This document shows, one piece after another, positions 1 through 7,490 of a stretch of DNA of 64,000 nt. Made by a program: the position numbers and the translations under genes. The stretch is from Bifidobacterium sp. ESL0775 (GTDB lineage Bacteria; Actinomycetota; Actinomycetes; Actinomycetales; Bifidobacteriaceae). The notes under the pieces were generated by a model that was not told where the DNA came from, did not search any database, and saw only the letters and a list, made by a program, of their open reading frames with translations. Position 1 is the stretch's first letter. The number at the start of each line of letters is the position of its first letter. The stretch lies in the NCBI RefSeq assembly GCF_029395475.1, contig NZ_CP113917.1, forward strand, positions 1,984,001 to 2,048,000, given 5' to 3'.

Positions 1-442
1 CCTCGGCGGTGCGATAGATCTCCGGACCATATTTCGCCAGCAGCGCCTTGTTGGCAGTGACCACGGAAGCGCCGCTGTCGAGCGCCTTCAAGACAAGGCT
101 GCGAGCGGGCTCGAGGCCGCCGATGAGCTCGACCAAGATGTCGCTGTGGGTGGCGACGTATTTGCTGTCGGTGGTCAGAAGCGATTTGTCGATCCACGGG
201 GCGTTGACCTCTTCAGGGTGGAGGCAGGCGATGCCAGAAATCTCCAGCGGCTGGCCGATACGCTGCTGCAAATCGTCTTTTTGCTCGGTCAGTATCCTGG
301 CGACCTGGGAGCCAACGGTGCCCACACCCAACAGACCCACGCGGATCGGAGTCGTGCTGTTGTGGATGCCTTTGCGCGGCGTCTCCACATCATCGCTTCG
401 ACCATCCGCCTGCTGCCGCGACAAACCTTCCAGCTGACCCAT
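1..442 (-). CDS. hom: Homoserine dehydrogenase, N-terminal part (runs off the window)
   Basis: Only the first ~147 codons are present. The gene reads leftward and leaves the window at base 1. After a ~34-residue hydrophilic leader comes the dinucleotide-binding Rossmann motif GLLGVGTVGSQV, and further on ELIGGLEPA and VVTANKALLAKYG, both typical of homoserine dehydrogenase. The enzyme reduces aspartate semialdehyde to homoserine with NAD(P)H, on the route to threonine and methionine. The start is ATG at 440-442, preceded by GGGGAG. lysA lies ~95 bp upstream in the same direction, so the two aspartate-family genes are probably cotranscribed. The C-terminal catalytic and ACT regions cannot be judged from this window. 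Confidence 0.93.
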   Translation of the reverse strand, partial: MGQLEGLSRQQADGRSDDVETPRKGIHNSTTPIRVGLLGVGTVGSQVARILTEQKDDLQQRIGQPLEISGIACLHPEEVNAPWIDKSLLTTDSKYVATHSDILVELIGGLEPARSLVLKALDSGASVVTANKALLAKYGPEIYRTAE

Positions 443-537
443 GTCACTCCCCGCTCTCATCGCTTTTACTGCACCGCTTTATATAGACGTACCAATCCTA
501 GAAAATGAATCCGACAGATAACGAAAGCCGGATATCG

Positions 538-2154
538 TCAGCTCACATCGAGGGCGAGCAGGTCATCGATGGTCTGGCGACGGAGCATCAGATGCGCGTC
601 CTTGTCGCTCACGGCGACCACCGCCGGAATCAACGCCTGGTTGTAGTTGCTGGCCATCGTGCGACCATAGGCACCGGTGACGGGGACGGCGAGGATGTCG
701 CCACGTTTGAGGTCGCTCGGCAGTCGGCATTCTTTCACGAGGATGTCGCCGGATTCGCAGTGCATACCGACCACGCGGGCGAGCATGGAGTCCTTGAGAT
801 CGCCGTTTTCGTCTTTCTCGCCGCCGCAATCGCGATTGGCCAGCATCGCTGTGTAATCCGCGCCGTAGAGCGCCGGACGGATGTTGTCGCTCATGCCGCC
901 GTCGACCGAGACATAAGTTCGTTCGTCAATCGGGTTGCCGGCCTCGTCTTTCGTGCCCTTCGGCAACGCGACGTGCTTGATGGTGCCGACGCGGTAGAGG
1001 GTGACGCCTGCGGGGGCGACGATCCAGCGGCCGGGCTCGAAGGAGATGACCGGGGCAGGCATGCCGAGCGCCTTGTTGATCGAGGTGACGGCCGACGCCA
1101 AGCGACCGAGCTCCACGTCGATGTCCATGGAATCCTCGGCATCGGTGTAGGCCACGGAATAGCCGCCGCCCAAATCGACTTCGGGCATCGTGTAGGCATC
1201 GGTGGCGTAGAAGGTCTTGCGCAGGAGCATCATGCGCCGCGCGGCTTCGATGAACGCGTTGGCGTCGTGTATCTGCGAGCCGATATGGGAATGGATGCCG
1301 ACCAGCTCGAGGTCTTCCTGGCGCTTGTAGATGTCTTTGAGCACTGCGAGCGCTGGTCCGTCGGCCACGGCGTTCATGGCTTCGGCAAGCGCGCGTTCCT
1401 CGTCGGAGACCTTGACATGGCTGGTATCGTAGGGATATTTGACGGAGTAATCGAGCTTTGGCTTGTACGGAGTATTCACCGGCGCTGAGGCTGACGAGGC
1501 AGAACCACTGGCAGTTGTATTGTTCGGCTTGTTTTGGTCATTGCCGAGTTTGCCGAGAATATCAAGCATTTCCGGACCGACGCCGGCTGGCAGCAGCGGG
1601 ACGCCGAATTTCTGGTCCTCGTGGGCGGTGGAGATGTATTCGTGGCCACCGGCGTGGATGCCAGAGGTGACACGCAACATGACGCGGGCGCGTTTGCCCA
1701 GGCGATGGGCGATGGCGGCGATGCGGGCGGGTTCGTCGGGCGAATCGACGACGATCTTCGAGAAGCCTTCCTTGATGGCCAGCTCGATCTCCTCGTCGGA
1801 CTTGTTGTTGCCGTGCAGCACCAGCCTGCGTCCGGGAGCACCAGCGGCGAGCGCGATCTTGATCTCCCCCATCGAACAGGTGTCGACGTGCATGCCGGCC
1901 TGTGTGACGATGCGGACGATCTCCTTGGAAAGGAAGGCTTTGCCAGCGAAGCTGACGTGGGTGGTGTTGGTATTGAAGGCCTTGGCGGCGGAACGCACGA
2001 ACTTTTGCGCACGGTTGCGCACTTCGTCGGTGTCAATCAGATAAAGCGGCGAACCGAACTCGCCCAGCAACGACTCGGCACTGTGACCATGGAATGTCAG
2101 TTCGCCGTTGCTATTGAACGCCGTCGCTTCCGGCCAAATCGGAGTGATGCCCAT
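538..2154 (-). CDS. lysA: Diaminopimelate decarboxylase
   Basis: This PLP enzyme of fold type III makes L-lysine from meso-diaminopimelate. Visible motifs are SFAGKAFLSKE (PLP lysine), HIGSQ, the glycine-rich DLGGGYSVAY, SFEPGRWIVAPAG and the catalytic CESGDIL. At 538 residues it is longer than the usual ~420. Much of the excess is a Ser/Ala/Pro/Asn-rich insert and linker at about residues 205-285, between the N-terminal barrel strands and HIGSQ. The ATG at 2154 follows GAGGCGG. It lies immediately upstream of hom on the same strand, consistent with a lysine/threonine operon. Confidence 0.96.
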   Translation of the reverse strand: MGITPIWPEATAFNSNGELTFHGHSAESLLGEFGSPLYLIDTDEVRNRAQKFVRSAAKAFNTNTTHVSFAGKAFLSKEIVRIVTQAGMHVDTCSMGEIKIALAAGAPGRRLVLHGNNKSDEEIELAIKEGFSKIVVDSPDEPARIAAIAHRLGKRARVMLRVTSGIHAGGHEYISTAHEDQKFGVPLLPAGVGPEMLDILGKLGNDQNKPNNTTASGSASSASAPVNTPYKPKLDYSVKYPYDTSHVKVSDEERALAEAMNAVADGPALAVLKDIYKRQEDLELVGIHSHIGSQIHDANAFIEAARRMMLLRKTFYATDAYTMPEVDLGGGYSVAYTDAEDSMDIDVELGRLASAVTSINKALGMPAPVISFEPGRWIVAPAGVTLYRVGTIKHVALPKGTKDEAGNPIDERTYVSVDGGMSDNIRPALYGADYTAMLANRDCGGEKDENGDLKDSMLARVVGMHCESGDILVKECRLPSDLKRGDILAVPVTGAYGRTMASNYNQALIPAVVAVSDKDAHLMLRRQTIDDLLALDVS

Positions 2155-2326
2155 ATCCGCCTCTTCTATTCGTGTGTCACATATTTTTGCTGTACATAAC
2201 GATAGCGAATCGGCGTGAAAATGCAGGAATCATCTCACCTTGACGACTTATTTGCAGTAATCGCACAAGAAATCCCCTAAAGGGAATGCGATATATAAGG
2301 CAAATGCGAAAGCACAGTGAAAACAT

Positions 2327-2737
2327 TCACCCGTTGCAAATCTGCATGGCGACGCCATCCGGCATGATCTCGAACCCATGCTTTTGATAAAACGCCGCGT
2401 TCTTGCTTTCCTCGGGCATGACTTCGATATAGAAATAATCGGCATAGCGCTGCTTGACCATCTCAACCATATGGCCGGCGATGCCCCGGCCTTGGTATTC
2501 GGGGTCAACCAGTACGTAATGCATATATGCCATCATCGAGGTGTCATCCAGAACGCGCACCAGTCCGACGAGCCTACTGCCGTCCCACGCGGAAAAGACC
2601 GTGGAAGAACCCATCAAGGCCTTATACAAACGTTCCGGGTACTTTCCGGAAACCCAACCGACGGAAAGGAAGAGACGCTCGACCTGATCCTGCGTGAAAT
2701 GCTTTTCATCCGTGAATTTGAAGCCTTCGTTGGCCAT
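2327..2737 (-). CDS. GNAT family N-acetyltransferase
   Basis: This is a 136-residue single-domain GNAT protein. The acetyl-CoA-binding motif A is clear in YQGRGIAGHMV near residue 83, preceded by the beta-strand YVLVDPEYQ and followed by the C-terminal NAAFYQKHGFEIM signature. It would transfer acetyl from acetyl-CoA to an unknown amine. The start is chosen by AAGGAGAG just before ATG. It sits alone between lysA and the argS terminator, and nothing nearby indicates a substrate. Confidence 0.85.
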   Translation of the reverse strand: MANEGFKFTDEKHFTQDQVERLFLSVGWVSGKYPERLYKALMGSSTVFSAWDGSRLVGLVRVLDDTSMMAYMHYVLVDPEYQGRGIAGHMVEMVKQRYADYFYIEVMPEESKNAAFYQKHGFEIMPDGVAMQICNG

Positions 2738-2790
2738 TTTCTCTCCTTTGCTTCACTCTCTTCGTATTGAGCCTACCCAACACATACAAA

Positions 2791-2830
2791 AATCGGCCGC
2801 GTCGTTCCACAATGGAAAACGCGACCGATT
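2791..2830 (-). terminator. Rho-independent terminator after argS
   Basis: A 12-bp stem with one G-U pair (AATCGGCCGCGT against ACGCGACCGATT) and a loop of ~16 nt. On the minus strand it is followed by TTTTTG. It lies 17 bp past the argS stop. Confidence 0.8.
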
Positions 2831-2847
2831 CGTTATATATTCTTCTC

Positions 2848-4758
2848 TTACATCTTGTCGGGGGCGGTGACACCAAGCATTGCCAAGCCAGAGGCGATAA
2901 CGCGCTGGACGGCATCGTTCAACTGCAGACGGGCTGCAGCGCGGGCCGGCTCCGGATTTTTGGCAACGCGCAAAGCCTCAAGCTTGGCAGCGTTTTTTTC
3001 GCGGGCTTCGAGATCGGTCAGATCCATCGGCACCACGCGTTCGAGGTTGTACCACTTGTGGTAGGTGCCCGCGAGCGCCTCGAGATAATGCGCAATCTTG
3101 TGCGGAGCGCGCAGGTCACCGGCGTCCGAGACGACGGACGGCCACTGGGCCAAAGCGCCGAGCACTTCGCCATCGGCAGGAGTGTCGAGCAGCGACAGAT
3201 CAGCGGCATTCGCATCGATCTTCGCGGCTTCGGCGTTGCGGTCGACGTTGCAGCTGCGGGCATGCGCGTACTGAACGTAATACACTGGGTTCTCGTTGGT
3301 GTGCGAGGCAAGCACGTCGAGGTCGATGTCGACGCTGGTGTTGTAGTCGGTACGGGCGAGCGAGTAACGCGCTGCATCCACGCCCACGGCCTCGACCAGA
3401 TCATCGATGGTGACGACGTTGCCGGCGCGCTTGGACATGCGCACGGCCTTGCCGTCCTTCATCACATTGACCAGTTGGCCGATAAGGATCTGCATGTTCT
3501 CGCCTGGTTTGTCGCCGAAGGCGGCGCACATCGCCATCATGCGGCCGATGTAGCCATGGTGGTCGGCGCCGAGCATGTAAATGGCGATGTCGGCAGGAGC
3601 GGAAGGCTTGCCATTACGGTGACGCTTGTTGTAGTAGTAGGCGATATCGGCTGCAAAGTAGGCATACTCGCCGTTGGACTTGATGATGACGCGGTCCTTG
3701 TCGTCGCCGTGCTTGGTGGAGGCGAACCAAGTGGCCCCATCCTTCTCATAGATGTCGCCCTGCTCGCGAAGCTTGGCGATGGCTTCCTTCACGGCACCGT
3801 CTTTATACAGGCTGTTCTCGTGGAACCATACGTCGAAGTTGACACGGAAATCCTTCATGGACTGCTGGATTTCAGCGAACATCATCGGCACCGCGCGCTT
3901 GCGGAACTCCTCGCGCTGCTCGGAATCCCCCTCGCCAAGAGGCTTGCCATCTTTATCGAGACCACCATCGACGCGCGGCAGGTTCAAAACATCGACACCG
4001 TCGGCCTTGGCCTCGGCGATGACGCGGTCGGCGATTTCGTTGATATACGTTCCCTTGTAACCATCAGACGGGGTTTCCTCACCGTGGGCCGCCGCGACGA
4101 GCGACTTGGCGAAGCGGTTGATCTGCTCGCCGTGGTCATTGAAGTAATACTCGCGCACAACCTTGGCGCCGTTGGCTTCGAGCACACGGGCCATCGAGTC
4201 GCCGGTCGCCGCCCAGCGCACGCCGCCGATGTGGATCGGACCGGTCGGGTTGGCCGAAACGAATTCGAGGTTGAGCGTCTTGCCACCCAAATGGTCGTTC
4301 AGGCCGAACTTGGTGGAATGAACGGTTTTCGCTTCAGTCCCAGTTCCAGCAGCTTCGGTAGCGCTGTCCTTGCCTTTCCAGACCTCCACACCTTTATCGA
4401 CAGGCTCAACCTCAACAGCCTGATCGAGAATCTGCGAGACCACGGCAGCCGCAGAAGCGGAATCAAGCGTGATATTGATGAATCCAGGACCGGCCACCTC
4501 GACAGAGGCGATGCCATCGGCATCCCGCAACTTCGCCGCAAACGCCTCAGCCAGATCGCGTGGCTTCATACCGGCCTTCTTGGCCAGTTGCATCGCTACG
4601 TTCGACGACCAGTCGCCATGTGCGCGGTCCTTCGGCCGCATCACCGCCATCTTTTCAATCGGCGGAATCAGTTCAACAGTCAGTTCGCCGGCATCCCCCG
4701 CCGAAACCAACTCGTGTGCAATATCAGAAATAAGTTCACTCAACGCTTCAGGATTCAT
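2848..4758 (-). CDS. argS: Arginine--tRNA ligase
   Basis: This class I aminoacyl-tRNA synthetase of 636 residues charges tRNA-Arg. The order is an N-terminal Add1-like domain, the HIGH-type motif PTGPIHIGGVR near residue 155, the KMSKS-equivalent VRMSKRAGNVV near residue 410, and a C-terminal DALR anticodon-binding region ending in VIASGLAMLGV. The start is set at MNPEALSEL (4758), because the 44 in-frame codons upstream are unlike the family. TAGACT lies 7 bases before this ATG and there is no Shine-Dalgarno sequence, so the mRNA is probably leaderless. Confidence 0.95.
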   Translation of the reverse strand: MNPEALSELISDIAHELVSAGDAGELTVELIPPIEKMAVMRPKDRAHGDWSSNVAMQLAKKAGMKPRDLAEAFAAKLRDADGIASVEVAGPGFINITLDSASAAAVVSQILDQAVEVEPVDKGVEVWKGKDSATEAAGTGTEAKTVHSTKFGLNDHLGGKTLNLEFVSANPTGPIHIGGVRWAATGDSMARVLEANGAKVVREYYFNDHGEQINRFAKSLVAAAHGEETPSDGYKGTYINEIADRVIAEAKADGVDVLNLPRVDGGLDKDGKPLGEGDSEQREEFRKRAVPMMFAEIQQSMKDFRVNFDVWFHENSLYKDGAVKEAIAKLREQGDIYEKDGATWFASTKHGDDKDRVIIKSNGEYAYFAADIAYYYNKRHRNGKPSAPADIAIYMLGADHHGYIGRMMAMCAAFGDKPGENMQILIGQLVNVMKDGKAVRMSKRAGNVVTIDDLVEAVGVDAARYSLARTDYNTSVDIDLDVLASHTNENPVYYVQYAHARSCNVDRNAEAAKIDANAADLSLLDTPADGEVLGALAQWPSVVSDAGDLRAPHKIAHYLEALAGTYHKWYNLERVVPMDLTDLEAREKNAAKLEALRVAKNPEPARAAARLQLNDAVQRVIASGLAMLGVTAPDKM

Positions 4759-4922
4759 GTTCCACAGTCTAGCGTGTCTAGTGAACCAATCGAGCCCCAA
4801 CCAAACGGCTGGAGCCCAATCTATAGTATCGCGGTTTTTCAACCGGCTACTTGTATTGTAAACCAAGATAACGAACAAAAGTCGTGCCAATCAAAAACTT
4901 GCCTTCTTTTTGCATGACATTG

Positions 4923-4952
4923 TTGACTTTGCTCAGCGAACTCCTGTATAAT
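4923..4952 (+). promoter_or_regulatory. Strong orphan sigma70-type promoter
   Basis: TTGACT at 4923-4928, an 18-bp spacer, and a consensus TATAAT at 4947-4952. It points rightward, but no rightward gene follows for 1.7 kb. The predicted transcript would start near 4959, carry a tiny ORF (MSLGKNYL) and a GGTAA/TTACC hairpin, and run into the hairpin at 5001-5025. It would be antisense to the 3' end of the DUF3800 gene. Confidence 0.6.
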
Positions 4953-5000
4953 GAAATCACGATGAGCTTAGGTAAGAATTACCTTTGATTGTTGTCCCGC

Positions 5001-5025
5001 TCGGGGATTCTTATTGAATCCCCGA
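5001..5025. terminator. Perfect 10-bp hairpin, possible terminator
   Basis: TCGGGGATTC, loop TTATT, GAATCCCCGA. The stem is perfect and overlaps the stop codon of the leftward DUF3800 gene. Neither side has a good T-tract, so intrinsic termination is uncertain. It may also cap the short rightward transcript from 4959. Confidence 0.45.
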
Positions 5026-5814
5026 AGCTAATTCTGGTAGCAAATATTGAAACTTCCCCTCTGACAAATAAGAGATGCCAGATGTTCTATGCAAAACCGG
5101 GATTAAAATCTGCGCTATTTTCAATACTTCTCTATCTCCTTTTGAAACCATATTTTCCCTGTTTAACCGTGCGGCCCTATTGAGTATAAACAATGCTGTA
5201 TCAATGGCCTGCAAACCAAAATGAGCCTTAGAATCCTCCCAATGAAATGGGAAATTTATCTTATCTAGCGGAGAAGAAATATAGCCTTCTGCCATACTCA
5301 TTGTTTTATATTGCAATAAACGGCCTTCCTGAGCCGCCGGATCTCCAACTTTATCGGCTACAACCTCAATTTGTTTTATATTTTCCGTTTCCGCATAATA
5401 ATTGACACGTTCAAGACAAAATTGCAACGCAAACGCATGAGGATTATAAGAACGCATTCCATATCTAAGAACGAGCTGTCGCTTATGTATTCCACGAACG
5501 AATAATTTCGCCCCACTACCAGCAATCGCTCTCATCAATGCTTTGTAGATAGCGACCGATGCACGGTGCTTACCTTTTAAAGGTTTCCAATCCTCTTTAT
5601 ATTGAAACATGCACTGCCCGTGAAATTCCGCATCAAGGGCAATGCCAAATTGTTGGTTTACCCTTTGAAGGATACTCACAAACGCATTATTTATATATGA
5701 AAGCTGCGCTTCGTCGACTAACAGACAGCCTATGTAATAAATGCCGTAACCTGAAGGCTCAGGGTTACCGACCCCATGAGGAGATTCTGATTCATCAATG
5801 AACGCGTAGTACAT
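5011..5814 (-). CDS. DUF3800 domain protein
   Basis: The 267-residue protein opens with the DUF3800 signature YYAFIDESES, followed by a hydrophobic strand (YYIGCLLVDE), an EFHG motif near residue 82, and conserved acidic positions such as VVADK and DTALFI. The family is thought to be nuclease-like (RNase H-fold), frequent in mobile and defence loci, and of unproven function. The start at 5814 places the DES motif at the N-terminus as usual. An in-frame ATG at 5856 lies inside a terminator-like hairpin and is unlikely. GC content is clearly below that of flanking genes, which suggests transfer. A structured RNA candidate lies directly upstream on the same strand. Confidence 0.8.
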   Translation of the reverse strand: MYYAFIDESESPHGVGNPEPSGYGIYYIGCLLVDEAQLSYINNAFVSILQRVNQQFGIALDAEFHGQCMFQYKEDWKPLKGKHRASVAIYKALMRAIAGSGAKLFVRGIHKRQLVLRYGMRSYNPHAFALQFCLERVNYYAETENIKQIEVVADKVGDPAAQEGRLLQYKTMSMAEGYISSPLDKINFPFHWEDSKAHFGLQAIDTALFILNRAARLNRENMVSKGDREVLKIAQILIPVLHRTSGISYLSEGKFQYLLPELASGIQ

Positions 5815-5831
5815 ATCTATATCATACTGTA

Positions 5832-5868
5832 CAAAAACATACAGCCGGGGAGCCATGACACTCCCCGG
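5832..5868 (-). terminator. Terminator or attenuator between the RNA and the DUF3800 gene
   Basis: CCGGGGAG and CTCCCCGG (5845-5852 and 5861-5868) form an 8-bp GC-rich stem with an 8-nt loop. On the minus strand the stem is followed by CTGTATGTTTTTG. It either ends the upstream RNA or attenuates read-through into the DUF3800 gene, whose start is only 18 nt further on. Confidence 0.7.
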
Positions 5869-6010
5869 TTCGCATTATGAAATCGTTTATATTACGCCCT
5901 CCGCTAGGCGACCTGCCCATGAACAGGTCTACGGGAATAACGACTCTACGAGTCGATTCGCCCATTCCCTGGACTAGATGCCTTCCTACGTGGCCGCCAT
6001 CGACAGCGGT
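5832..6010 (-). ncRNA. Structured RNA candidate upstream of the DUF3800 gene
   Basis: Read on the minus strand, this gap without a plausible gene contains a row of hairpins. They are CCGC/GCGG (5992-6007); a compound stem GGGAAT...ATTCCC enclosing CGACTC-GTA-GAGTCG (5933-5969); GACCTG/CAGGTC (5910-5929); CGCC/GGCG (5895-5910); and a final terminator-like stem. The RNA ends 18 nt before the DUF3800 start. Weinberg and colleagues (2017) described several DUF3800-associated RNA motifs (DUF3800-I and following), so this placement fits a known association. I cannot say which motif it matches, if any. A possible promoter (TTGCGG, 17 bp, TAGATT) lies near 6080-6120 on the minus strand. Confidence 0.55.
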
Positions 6011-6173
6011 ATAAAGCATCACGACGGAAAATTCCACTTTGCAAAGCGTTCGCACGATGTTTACCACCATCAACAAAGCGCTTCCTTTACAATCTATCAG
6101 ATAAAAAGAACTGCCGCAAGACAATTTTTGACTGTTCGCGTCGTACTTGAGGCACAAAACAAGGCAAAGGAAT

Positions 6174-6273
6174 AAAGTATACTGAAAACTTTTTGATATT
6201 TGACGAATAGTTTAAAGTATACTGAAAACTTTTCGGAATCTAGCGGATAGTTTTAAGTACAGTGAAAACTATT
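6174..6273. repeat. Three tandem copies of a 40-bp repeat
   Basis: Copies begin at about 6174, 6214 and 6254, an exact 40-bp period. Each has the core AAGTATACTGAAAACTTTT, with AGTATACT itself palindromic. The third copy is degenerate (AAGTACAGTGAAAACTATTT). Between cores the sequence is also related (GACGAATAGTTT, AGCGGATAGTTTT). The array is AT-rich and no gene follows it directly. It looks like an iteron or a multi-site operator left without its gene. Confidence 0.75.
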
Positions 6274-6350
6274 TTATTCGTAGTTCACTGCGGTGTAGCA
6301 ATTAATAATTCCCTGGGATTTTTAAGATCACAACGGCATCGCTGAATTTG

Positions 6351-6424
6351 TGGGCCCAACGGGATTCGAACCCGCGACCTTTCGCTCCGGAGGCGAACGC
6401 TCTATCCAGCTGAGCTACGGACCC
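6351..6424 (-). tRNA. tRNA-Arg (anticodon CCG)
   Basis: Full cloverleaf on the minus strand: acceptor GGGTCCG/TGGGCCC, D arm GCTCAGCTGGATAGAGC, anticodon stem TTCGC/GCGAA with loop CTCCGGA, T arm GCGGGTTCGAATCCCGT, discriminator A. No CCA is encoded. It reads CGG. Its 3' end points into the accessory segment at 4.9-6.35 kb, as expected for a tRNA used as an integration site. Confidence 0.97.
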
Positions 6425-6694
6425 AAACAACTTCTACAGCATAGCACCGCAACCGACCAACGGCGTGGCTTCGAGGCATTGGCTTGGCTGCTGGGCTTCC
6501 GGACGCATCCCGGGCTTTGGCGACATCCTTGTAAACCGCCAAACGGCAATGACTCGTCGGCCAAGACCGCATTGTTTTTCGTTGCCATACAAAATCATAT
6601 CCATAACAGACGCTTGGAAATGAGCATTCTTGCGCATTTTGCCGTTCCGAATCGCATATATGCATAAGTAAGTGCGCAACGCCGCCATTTCGTC

Positions 6695-6706
6695 TAGACT
6701 TGGGTT
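6695..6706 (+). promoter_or_regulatory. -10 element of a leaderless transcript
   Basis: TAGACT at 6695-6700 lies six bases before the ATG at 6707 and there is no Shine-Dalgarno sequence. Transcription would start at or next to the start codon. Confidence 0.5.
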
Positions 6707-7333
6707 ATGGCTCCTGAAATGAACGATTTCGAATTCGACCGGCGGTTCTTCTGCCGGCACATGCCCGAGGAACTGGACGACGGCAGCGCGCCGACGCTCA
6801 TCGTGCAAAGCTATTACGTTCACTCCGACAATTACGCGTTACGTGTACGGCTCATCAGCCGGAAAATCCGCATCGAGATGAACGCCGGCACCGACGCGAT
6901 GGCGGTGCTCGACCAATACCGTGACGATTTCACCGAGGCGTCCGTCGCCATCAAGGGCCCGTCCGTAGGCGGAACCCGTTACGAGGCGCGGCGTGCCATC
7001 GACGCCAACATCGCGGCGGAGCTTATCAAGCGCGGCGGCGAAGTCATCATCAAGAACCGCTTCACGGCGTGGATCGGCGAGGACGGCTGGGACATCGACG
7101 TGTTCGGCGGATCCAACGCACCGCTCGTGGTGGCCGAGGCCAAACGCTCAAGGCCGTTGACGAACCTCATCATCCCCGACTTCTGCGTCACCGAGATCAC
7201 TGACCAGACTCGTTTCTCCAACGATGGGTTGGCCGGCAAACCGTTCGGCACCTGGAGCGCGGACTTCGATTGCGAGCTGGCCGAACAAGGCCCCCACTTC
7301 GAGCAGATCTACGGCCGCAACCGGCACGAATGA
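6707..7333 (+). CDS. CYTH domain protein (triphosphate tunnel metalloenzyme type)
   Basis: The 208-residue protein begins, after a few residues, with EFDRRFFC, the place of the family's ExExK motif. It continues with charged strands that would line a beta-barrel tunnel (YALRVRLISRKIRIEM, ARRAIDAN, EVIIKNRFTAWI, WDIDVFGG, LVVAEAKRSRP), ending with VTEITDQTRFSNDGLAGKPFG. CYTH/TTM proteins hydrolyse or cyclise triphosphates (tripolyphosphate, thiamine triphosphate or NTP). The substrate here is unknown. The motif reads EFDRR, a conservative variant of ExExK. It is convergent with the next gene across a shared hairpin. Confidence 0.85.
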   Translation: MAPEMNDFEFDRRFFCRHMPEELDDGSAPTLIVQSYYVHSDNYALRVRLISRKIRIEMNAGTDAMAVLDQYRDDFTEASVAIKGPSVGGTRYEARRAIDANIAAELIKRGGEVIIKNRFTAWIGEDGWDIDVFGGSNAPLVVAEAKRSRPLTNLIIPDFCVTEITDQTRFSNDGLAGKPFGTWSADFDCELAEQGPHFEQIYGRNRHE

Positions 7334-7401
7334 ATACCCCCGATGCATCTTTTCTAGCGGCAACGTTGCAAAGATGCGATTTGCAAATATCTAAGAGTAA
7401 A

Positions 7402-7459
7402 ACAAACGGCACGATTCCGGTTGCAGGATTTGATTCTGCAGGGGAATTGTGCCGTTTGT
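7402..7459. terminator. Bidirectional terminator
   Basis: A long imperfect hairpin: ACAAACGGCAC pairs with GTGCCGTTTGT, then an inner ATTCC/GGAAT and TTGCAG/CTGCA. It is A/T-flanked on both sides and lies between two convergent genes. Confidence 0.8.
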
Positions 7460-7490
7460 ATTATGCAATAAAAATTAGAGTTTGAATATA

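Noticed and set aside
2767..4917. Very long rightward open frame opposite argS
   Set aside because: It is antisense to a certain gene; its composition is a by-product of GC-rich codon use. The same applies to long frames opposite lysA, atpD, atpA/atpH, rho and the FAD oxidoreductase.
5822..6157. 111-residue leftward ORF upstream of the DUF3800 gene
   Set aside because: It runs through the row of RNA hairpins and overlaps the terminator; no start signal and no protein-like conservation. A structured RNA explains the interval better.
6434..6823. 129-residue leftward ORF overlapping the start of the CYTH gene
   Set aside because: It conflicts with the well-supported CYTH start and -10 element, and shows no domain.
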